Source of the DNA: Thermoanaerobacterium sp. RBIITD
GTDB lineage: Bacteria > Bacillota > Thermoanaerobacteria > Thermoanaerobacterales > Thermoanaerobacteraceae
Reading direction: 5' to 3'
Assembly (NCBI RefSeq): GCF_900205865.1
Contig: NZ_LT906662.1
Location: 2,183,411 to 2,247,410 of the forward strand
Length of the DNA stretch: 64,000 bases
Part shown: piece by piece, positions 58,141-64,000 of the stretch
Layout of the letters: every line of letters starts with the position of its first letter
Numbering within the stretch: the first letter of the stretch is position 1
Notes under the pieces: generated by a model
Databases searched by the model: none
Told to the model about the DNA's origin: nothing
Seen by the model: only the letters and a program-made list of their open reading frames with translations
Made by a program: the position numbers and the translations under genes

Positions 58141-58827
58141 ATGAAGATAAATGTAATGACATACAATATCCACGGTGGAAAGGACATTAATGATAGACTT
58201 ACACTATATGGCATTGCAAATTTAATAAGAGAAAATAAAGCAGACATAGTTGGACTCCAGGAAGTAGATTTCCATGTTAATCGTTCCTATTTTAAAAATG
58301 AGATAAAATACTTATCAAAGAAGCTAGGAATGTACTATGCATATGGACCAAATATTAGGCTAGGGTTTGGATCTTTCGGAAATGGAATATTAAGCAGATA
58401 TAAAATTAAGGAAAATAAAAACTATCATCTATATTCAAAAGGTGAAAGAAGAGGATTGCTAACATCATTAATAGAACTTTATGGTGAAAAATTATGCTTC
58501 ATGACGGCACATCTTGGATTAAATAGTGATGAAAGAGTTAAGCAGGTTGAAGATATAATAAAGGCGATGGAAAATTTTAAGGGGAATATAATTTTGACTG
58601 GTGATTTTAATGAGACACCATCTGGAAAAGCCTATTCAATTCTAAAAGACACTCTTATTGATGCAATTTATAGTTCAAAATCTGATTATTTTTCATATAT
58701 GGATGGTGATAAACCAGTCAGAATAGATTATATAATGCATTCAAGAGATATAATGGCTGAATCAATTAAAGCGATTAAAACGGATCTATCAGACCATTTC
58801 CCTGTGATAACATCATTGACAATTTAA
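58141..58827 (+). CDS. Endonuclease/exonuclease/phosphatase (EEP) family protein
   Basis: The 228-aa metal-dependent phosphohydrolase has the EEP motifs TYNIHGG (Asn), GLQEVDF (Glu metal ligand), FMTAHLGL (His), LTGDFNETPSG (Asp/Asn) and the terminal SDHFPV (Asp-His). No signal peptide. Substrate (nucleic acid, phospholipid or inositol phosphate) cannot be told. Confidence 0.92.
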   Translation: MKINVMTYNIHGGKDINDRLTLYGIANLIRENKADIVGLQEVDFHVNRSYFKNEIKYLSKKLGMYYAYGPNIRLGFGSFGNGILSRYKIKENKNYHLYSKGERRGLLTSLIELYGEKLCFMTAHLGLNSDERVKQVEDIIKAMENFKGNIILTGDFNETPSGKAYSILKDTLIDAIYSSKSDYFSYMDGDKPVRIDYIMHSRDIMAESIKAIKTDLSDHFPVITSLTI

Positions 58828-58888
58828 ATTCAAATAAGAGGACAGGTATCTTGTTTTTACATCAAACGTTGCACCTGTCCTCTTATTT
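58828..58888. terminator. Long hairpin between the EEP gene and the his operon
   Basis: AATAAGAGGACAGGT and its exact complement ACCTGTCCTCTTATT flank about 30 nt. It has A/T-rich ends on both sides; probably a terminator for the EEP gene. Confidence 0.65.
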
Positions 58889-58907
58889 ACGTGTCTTTTA
58901 AAACTAC

Positions 58908-58936
58908 TTGACACATCTAATAAAATAATTTAAAAT
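58908..58936 (+). promoter_or_regulatory. Promoter of the histidine operon
   Basis: TTGACA (58908-58913), 17-bp spacer, TAAAAT (58931-58936). Confidence 0.65.
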
Positions 58937-58952
58937 TAATATAACAAATTTC

Positions 58953-58983
58953 CGCACTTTATCAATTTACCATATTAAAGTGC
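58953..58983 (+). promoter_or_regulatory. Inverted repeat in the his leader
   Basis: GCACTTTA...TAAAGTGC, an 8-bp perfect repeat 10-40 nt after the predicted start. It could be an operator or a leader hairpin. No T-box features (AGGTGGTACCGCG-type antiterminator) are present. Confidence 0.4.
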
Positions 58984-59018
58984 AATGCTTATATGGAATT
59001 TGATTGTGAGGTGTTTTA

Positions 59019-60179
59019 ATGAATTATTTACCTGATGGTGTACAGGATTTTCTACCTGAGGAATACAGGTTTAAACATAATATAGAAGAAATATTGAGAA
59101 AAACTTTTGAGACTTCCGGCTATGAGGAAATAATGCCTCCTACTTTTGAATACAGTGAAAATTTTAGCAATACTTCTGGACTTATATTTGATAAAAATAA
59201 TCTCTATAGGTTTTTCGATAAAAAAGGAAATATTTTAGCATTGAGGCCGGATGTCACGACGCAGATTGCAAGAATTGCTGCAACGAAGTATAGTGATTAT
59301 CCTGTAAAATTTTGCTACATAGCGAATGTTTTTCGCTATGATAATCCTCAAGTTGGCCGAATGAGGGAATTCACACAGGCGGGAATCGAGCTTATAGGTA
59401 AGAATCACGAATATTCAGATGCTGAATGTATAGCGGTTGCGGTAGAATCTTTAAAAAACGTAGGAATAAAGGATTTTAAGGTTGATATAGGACAAGTTGA
59501 ATTTTTTAAATCGGTTCTTGCTGAATTAAATCTTAAAAAGGATGATGAACAAGTCCTAAAAGAATTGTTAGAGCAGAAGAATCAGTCTGAAATAGAGTAT
59601 TTCCTTGAAAAGAATAATATTAAAGGAGTTAATTTTGAATATATTGTGAACCTCCCACTGCTTTTCGGTGATATTGAAGTTATAAAAAAGGCAAAAGATG
59701 TATATAAGATAGAAAAAGCTCAGGAAGCACTTGGATATTTAGAGCATGTGTATGATATGTTAAAAGATTATGGTATGGAGGACTATGTAATGTTTGACCT
59801 TGGTATGGTACAGAGCATTGACTATTACACAGGTCTCATTTTCAGGATATTTGTAAAAGATCTGGGCTATGCCATTTGTGCAGGCGGTAGATATGATAAT
59901 CTTCTATACAATTACGGTAAAAATCTTCCCGCGACTGGATTTGCCATAAGCGTAGAGAGAGCTATGTTAGCACTTCAAAATCAAAGTGTAGATTATACAA
60001 AGAAACCCTACAGTGTTGGAATTATCCATACAAATGAAAATAGGAAAAAAGCATATAAGTTGGCATTGAAATTGAGGAAAGAAGGAAAGATTGCAGAACT
60101 TATTAATAATGATGATATGAATTATTTAAAGAAGAAAAAGTTTGATGAAATCATAGAAATAGGTGAATATGATGGATAA
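59019..60179 (+). CDS. hisZ: ATP phosphoribosyltransferase regulatory subunit
   Basis: The 386-aa catalytically inactive HisRS paralogue forms the regulatory subunit of the short HisG. Class II synthetase core features are clear: DFLPEEYRFKHNIEEIL, PPTFEYSENF, LRPDVTTQIARIAAT, FRYDNPQVGRMREFTQAGIELIG and GGRYDNLLYNYG; no anticodon-binding domain follows. GAGGTG site. It overlaps hisG, so the two subunits are coupled. Confidence 0.95.
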   Translation: MNYLPDGVQDFLPEEYRFKHNIEEILRKTFETSGYEEIMPPTFEYSENFSNTSGLIFDKNNLYRFFDKKGNILALRPDVTTQIARIAATKYSDYPVKFCYIANVFRYDNPQVGRMREFTQAGIELIGKNHEYSDAECIAVAVESLKNVGIKDFKVDIGQVEFFKSVLAELNLKKDDEQVLKELLEQKNQSEIEYFLEKNNIKGVNFEYIVNLPLLFGDIEVIKKAKDVYKIEKAQEALGYLEHVYDMLKDYGMEDYVMFDLGMVQSIDYYTGLIFRIFVKDLGYAICAGGRYDNLLYNYGKNLPATGFAISVERAMLALQNQSVDYTKKPYSVGIIHTNENRKKAYKLALKLRKEGKIAELINNDDMNYLKKKKFDEIIEIGEYDG

Positions 60180-60801
60180 CATAACGATTGCTCTACCAAA
60201 GGGAAGGATGGCGGAAAAGTCTTTTGAGCTTTTTACGTCTTGCGGACTTTCGCAAAATCTTTTAAATGATATATCGAGAAAACTTGTTATATATGATATG
60301 GGAAGTCATCTAAAATTTATATTGGTTAAGCCCACAGATGTACCAACATATGTTGAGCATGGTGCAGCAGATATAGGTGTTTGCGGAAAAGATGTATTAT
60401 TAGAATTAAACCGTGATTGCTATGAAGTGTTGGATTTAAAATTTGGCAAATGCAAAATGGTTGTTGCAGGTCCTAAAGCGAGAAAAGATAATTTTTTAAG
60501 CAATAAAAGGGTAGCAACTAAATTTCCAGCAATAGCAGAAGAATTTTATAGAAAAAAAGGTGAGAATGTCGAGATTATTAAACTCAATGGATCTGTCGAA
60601 TTAGCACCGATTGTAGGATTATCTGAAGTAATTGTCGATATTGTCGAAACAGGTACTACCCTTAGGGAAAATGGTTTAACAATCTATGAAGAAATATTTT
60701 CATCAAGTGCAAGGCTTATTGTGAATAAAGCTAGTATGAAAACAAAAAGCGACAGAGTGAAAGAAATCATATATATATTAAAAAATGCTGTTGATAATTA
60801 G
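60172..60801 (+). CDS. hisG: ATP phosphoribosyltransferase catalytic subunit, short form
   Basis: The 209-aa short-form HisG catalyses the first step of histidine synthesis and needs HisZ. Supporting segments are ITIALPKGRMAEKSFELF, VKPTDVPTYVEHGAADIGVCGKDVL, KRVATKFPAIAEEFYRKKG, GSVELAPIVGLSEVIVDIVETGTTLRENGL. The C-terminal regulatory domain of long HisG is absent. GTG 60163 and ATG 60169 are alternative starts. Confidence 0.96.
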   Translation: MDNITIALPKGRMAEKSFELFTSCGLSQNLLNDISRKLVIYDMGSHLKFILVKPTDVPTYVEHGAADIGVCGKDVLLELNRDCYEVLDLKFGKCKMVVAGPKARKDNFLSNKRVATKFPAIAEEFYRKKGENVEIIKLNGSVELAPIVGLSEVIVDIVETGTTLRENGLTIYEEIFSSSARLIVNKASMKTKSDRVKEIIYILKNAVDN

Positions 60802-60908
60802 ATAATACTTAATTTAATTTTGTTGTTTTATGGAAACTATAAAAATGTGGCATTAAAGCAATATTTACTAATAAAAAATTTTTGCATAGCGAAGGGAATG
60901 AATATAAC

Positions 60909-62198
60909 GTGATAAAAATATATGATTTTCGAGATAAAATAGATGAAAGCATTTTTAAAAGATTATCAAACAGGTCTAAACTCGAAAGAAAAGATATAGT
61001 TAAGAGTGTTGACGAAATCATAGAAAATGTAAAAACGTATGGTGACAAGGCTTTATCTAGCTATACATTAAAATTTGATGGTGTTACAATTGATGACAAT
61101 TCTTTTGAGGTTGAGAAAGAAGAGATAGATGATGCATACAATAAAGTTGGCATGAGCTTTATTAATGCGATTAGAAAGGCAATAAAAAATATAACAGAAT
61201 ACCATGAAAATCAAAAACAAAAAACATGGATGGATTTTAAAGGTGGCATAGTCTACGGTCAGAAAGTTAGGGCACTTGAAAAAGTAGGGATATATGTTCC
61301 TGGTGGGACCGCTTCATACCCATCTTCTGTTTTAATGAATGCAATACCTGCCAAAGTCGCTGGTGTAAAGGAGATTATTATGGTTACTCCACCTGGTAAA
61401 GATGGGCTAAATCCATATGTGCTTGTTGCGGCAAATGAAATCGGAATATGTAAAATTTATAAAGTTGGTGGTGCACAGGCTGTTGCTGCACTTGCTTTCG
61501 GTACAAAATCCATACCAAAAGTAGATAAAATAGTCGGCCCAGGGAATATATATGTTGCAATGGCAAAAAGATCGTTGTACGGATATGTAGATATTGATAT
61601 GGTGGCAGGGCCCAGTGAAGTACTTGTAATTGCAGACGAATATGCAAATCCAACATATGTTGCAGCAGATCTCCTCTCACAGGCTGAACACGACCCTATG
61701 GCATCGGCGATGCTTGTAACAACATCATATGAATTGTCGAGGGATGTATCATCAGAAATTGAAAGACAAATGCAATACTTAAAGCGAAAAGATATCATTA
61801 ATAAATCTATAGAAGATTATGGAGCTATAATAATTGTCAAGGAATTAGATGATGCAATCGAGATAGCAAACCAGATCGCACCAGAGCATCTCGAACTTGA
61901 TATAAAAAATCCATTTGAAATGATTGGCGGGATAAAAAATGCCGGTGCAGTATTTCTTGGGGAGAATTCACCGGAACCCCTTGGTGATTATATGGCAGGA
62001 CCAAATCATGTACTGCCGACAAGCGGGACGGCAAGATTTTTTTCACCACTTTCTGTTGATGATTTTATAAAAAAAATGAGCATTTTATACTATGATAAGG
62101 AGTCTTTAAAAAGTGTATCAGATGACATTATAGAACTTGCGGAATCAGAGGGCCTTGATGCACATGCTAATTCTATAAAAGTGAGGTATAAAAGATGA
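60909..62198 (+). CDS. hisD: Histidinol dehydrogenase
   Basis: The 429-aa zinc enzyme performs the last two oxidation steps. Supporting segments are YVPGGTASYPSSVLMNAIPAKVAGV, VGGAQAVAALAFGTKSIPKVDKIVGPGNIYVAMAKR, the zinc/active-site region DLLSQAEHDPMASAML, APEHLELDI and GDYMAGPNHVLPTSGTARFFSPLSVDDF. GTG 60909 with GAAGGGA upstream is chosen over a TTG nine codons earlier. It overlaps hisC by 4 bp. Confidence 0.96.
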   Translation: MIKIYDFRDKIDESIFKRLSNRSKLERKDIVKSVDEIIENVKTYGDKALSSYTLKFDGVTIDDNSFEVEKEEIDDAYNKVGMSFINAIRKAIKNITEYHENQKQKTWMDFKGGIVYGQKVRALEKVGIYVPGGTASYPSSVLMNAIPAKVAGVKEIIMVTPPGKDGLNPYVLVAANEIGICKIYKVGGAQAVAALAFGTKSIPKVDKIVGPGNIYVAMAKRSLYGYVDIDMVAGPSEVLVIADEYANPTYVAADLLSQAEHDPMASAMLVTTSYELSRDVSSEIERQMQYLKRKDIINKSIEDYGAIIIVKELDDAIEIANQIAPEHLELDIKNPFEMIGGIKNAGAVFLGENSPEPLGDYMAGPNHVLPTSGTARFFSPLSVDDFIKKMSILYYDKESLKSVSDDIIELAESEGLDAHANSIKVRYKR

Positions 62199-63250
62199 TT
62201 AGCGATCTACTGAGAGAAGAAATAAAGAGATTTAAGAATTATGAAGTTTACAATATTGAGTGTAAGTACAAGATGGATGCAAATGAAATTCCTTTTAAAC
62301 TCCCCGAGACAACTATTGAAAACCTGCAAGAAATAGTATGTAATGCAAATGTCAATAGATACCCTGATCCTGTTAGTATGAAATTAAAAAAGAGACTTTC
62401 TGAATATTGTGGTGTTTTGCCTGAAAATATAATGGTTGGCAATGGCTCTGATGAGCTTATCCACATTATTATGAATGCCTTTGTCGATGTTAATGATTAT
62501 GTAATATATCCTATGCCATCATTTAGCATGTATAAAGTATATGCACAGATAGCTGGTGCAAATCGAATTGAGATAAGTTTAAATGATGATTATTCATACG
62601 ATGCAGATAAATTCATAAATGCTATTAAAAAATATAATCCAAAAGTTACAATTTTATGCACTCCTAATAATCCTACTGGCACTGTCATTAGTAAAGAAGA
62701 TATTATAAAGATACTAAAACATAATCATGGGCTTACTGTTGTTGATGAAGCATATTATGAGTTTTATGGTGAAACAGTTGTTGATTTAATAAAAGATTAT
62801 GAAAATCTTATTGTCCTAAGGACACTTTCAAAGGCATATGGACTTGCTGGCCTTAGAGTTGGCTACCTTGTTGCAAATGTTGAAACAGTAAAATGCCTTA
62901 GCATGGTTAAATCGCCATATAATGTAAATAGCATATCACAGGCAATTGCACTAAATGTATTGGAAAGTGATGTTATAAAAAATAGAGTAGAATACATCAA
63001 AAATGAAAGACAATATCTTTTAAATGAGCTAAATACAATACAGGGGATTAAGATATACCCTTCAAATGCCAACTTTATACTTATTAAGTTTAATAATGCA
63101 GATTATGTGTACAATAAGCTTATTAAATGTGGCATACTTGTGAGAAATTTCTCAAAAGATCCGGGACTATATGAAACACTTCGCATAACTATAGGCACAA
63201 GGGAAGCCAATAATTATCTTGTAAAATGTTTGAAAGAAATTTTGCAATGA
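62195..63250 (+). CDS. hisC: Histidinol-phosphate aminotransferase
   Basis: The 351-aa PLP fold-type I aminotransferase has NRYPDPVSMKLKKRLSEY, VGNGSDELIHIIMNAF, TPNNPTGTVISKEDI, VVDEAYYEFYG and the PLP lysine in RTLSKAYGLAGLRVGY. ATGA overlap with hisD. The gene sits between hisD and hisB, as in many Firmicute his operons. Confidence 0.96.
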   Translation: MISDLLREEIKRFKNYEVYNIECKYKMDANEIPFKLPETTIENLQEIVCNANVNRYPDPVSMKLKKRLSEYCGVLPENIMVGNGSDELIHIIMNAFVDVNDYVIYPMPSFSMYKVYAQIAGANRIEISLNDDYSYDADKFINAIKKYNPKVTILCTPNNPTGTVISKEDIIKILKHNHGLTVVDEAYYEFYGETVVDLIKDYENLIVLRTLSKAYGLAGLRVGYLVANVETVKCLSMVKSPYNVNSISQAIALNVLESDVIKNRVEYIKNERQYLLNELNTIQGIKIYPSNANFILIKFNNADYVYNKLIKCGILVRNFSKDPGLYETLRITIGTREANNYLVKCLKEILQ

Positions 63251-63299
63251 ATGTAAACACTGTGTCATTTTGAGCAATCTTGAAAGGAAGAAAGTTAAT

Positions 63300-63884
63300 A
63301 TGAGATATGGGGAAATCACAAGAAAAACAGGTGAGACGGATATAAAAGTCAAGATAAATATAGATGGCAGTGGAAATTCCGATATCGATACAGGGGTCGG
63401 ATTTCTTGATCATATGCTTACACTATTTTCAAAACACGGACTTTTTGATTTGGATGTCAAAGCAAAAGGCGATTTATATGTTGATTCTCACCATACTGTT
63501 GAAGACATTGGCATAACGTTGGGACAGGCTTTTTTAAAAGCCATCGGTGATAAAAAATCTATTAAGAGATATGGTGTATCATATGTTCCAATGGATGAAA
63601 CCTTGGTAAGAGTAGTTGCTGATATAAGCGGAAGACCTTATATATATTATGATATGAATTTAAATGCGCAAGTGCTTGGAAATTTTGAAACAGAGACGGT
63701 TGAGGATTTCTTGAGGGCATTTGCACTTAATTCGGGCATAACACTTCATGTAGAACTACTTCACGGCAAGAATACACATCATATTATTGAAGCAGCTTTT
63801 AAGGCATTAGGCAGAGCACTTGATGAAGCAGTGAAAATCGATGAACGAATTAATGGGGTACCATCCACAAAGGGAATCTTATAA
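63300..63884 (+). CDS. hisB: Imidazoleglycerol-phosphate dehydratase
   Basis: The 194-aa manganese enzyme is full length, without the HisB-N phosphatase of enterics. Supporting segments are GVGFLDHMLTLFSKHGLFDL, DSHHTVEDIGITLGQAF, GRPYIYYD and ELLHGKNTHHIIEAAFKALGRAL. ATG 63300 with GAAAGGAAG upstream is chosen over a start ten codons earlier. Confidence 0.96.
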   Translation: MRYGEITRKTGETDIKVKINIDGSGNSDIDTGVGFLDHMLTLFSKHGLFDLDVKAKGDLYVDSHHTVEDIGITLGQAFLKAIGDKKSIKRYGVSYVPMDETLVRVVADISGRPYIYYDMNLNAQVLGNFETETVEDFLRAFALNSGITLHVELLHGKNTHHIIEAAFKALGRALDEAVKIDERINGVPSTKGIL

Positions 63885-63917
63885 TTAAACTATCTTTTCT
63901 TAAAAGGTGGTGTTATT

Positions 63918-64000
63918 TTGATAGGTATTATTGATTATGGCATGGGAAATTTAAGAAGTGTCGAAAAGGCTTTTCAGTATATAGGAGAAGATGCTAAAAT
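63918..64000 (+). CDS. hisH: Imidazole glycerol phosphate synthase glutaminase subunit (partial)
   Basis: TTG start behind AAGGTGGTG. The first 27 codons read MIGIIDYGMGNLRSVEKAF..., the typical HisH N-terminus. It runs off the right edge; hisA, hisF and hisI probably follow. Confidence 0.93.
   Translation, partial: MIGIIDYGMGNLRSVEKAFQYIGEDAK

Noticed and set aside
58937-59018. Histidine T-box riboswitch
   Set aside because: The leader is under 80 nt and lacks specifier loop, T-box sequence and terminator.

Overview
The window is AT-rich, low-GC Firmicute chromosomal DNA. The 16S rRNA, the gene content (csaB-type pyruvyl transferase, giant cyclic beta-glucan synthase homologue, rubredoxin, bacteriohemerythrin, HisZ-dependent HisG, HelD, DUF6514) and the strong Shine-Dalgarno sites with many GTG/TTG starts fit an anaerobic, thermophilic clostridium of the Thermoanaerobacterium/Thermoanaerobacter type. 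The genus is an inference; no database search was possible.

Region 1 (1-7540) is decayed accessory DNA. It holds a Ski2-like helicase split by a one-base frameshift, a wrecked IS1182-family transposase, an S1-domain gene with an in-frame stop, and an IS200/IS605-type element. The tnpB of that element is interrupted by a reverse-transcriptase-less group II intron and has lost its first RuvC aspartate.

Region 2 (7560-27800) is mostly intact chromosome: an ABC-2 exporter (three genes), a LysE exporter plus hemerythrin flanked by two copies of a repeat with paired DnaA-box-like sites, helD behind a promoter/terminator pair, yjbQ, a DUF815 ATPase, a DUF6514 gene, nnr, a lipoprotein, alr, a mazEF toxin-antitoxin pair, and a cell-surface polymer cluster (secreted protein, DUF5693, csaB, tagA). 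A YitT protein and a DUF2148 iron-sulfur protein follow.

Region 3 (27960-38400) covers ammonium uptake and NAD synthesis: two ammonium transporters and a PII protein, each transporter behind a leader in which a small hexaloop hairpin overlaps a terminator (ANTAR-type antitermination architecture), then nadABC, a small ORF, rubredoxin, a DUF2007 protein, a YgjP-like metallopeptidase and a Gfo/Idh/MocA oxidoreductase.

Region 4 (38460-44540) is a full rRNA operon (16S-23S-5S) without tRNAs. The 23S gene carries two intervening sequences with nearly the same terminal stem. One, at the tip of helix 68, contains a ribosome-binding site and a small GIY-YIG endonuclease gene; the other looks like an ORF-less deletion derivative. 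Three copies of a roughly 170-190 nt stem-loop repeat sit in the spacers. This rRNA-resident element family is the most unusual content of the window.

Region 5 (44700-64000) has an RsmF-like rRNA methyltransferase, a 2873-residue cyclic beta-1,2-glucan synthase homologue, a GntR/YtrA regulator under a perfect 18+18 bp palindrome with a DUF1648 membrane protein and a YhfC remnant, a slipin, an EEP-family phosphohydrolase, and the start of the histidine operon hisZ-G-D-C-B-H, which runs off the right edge.
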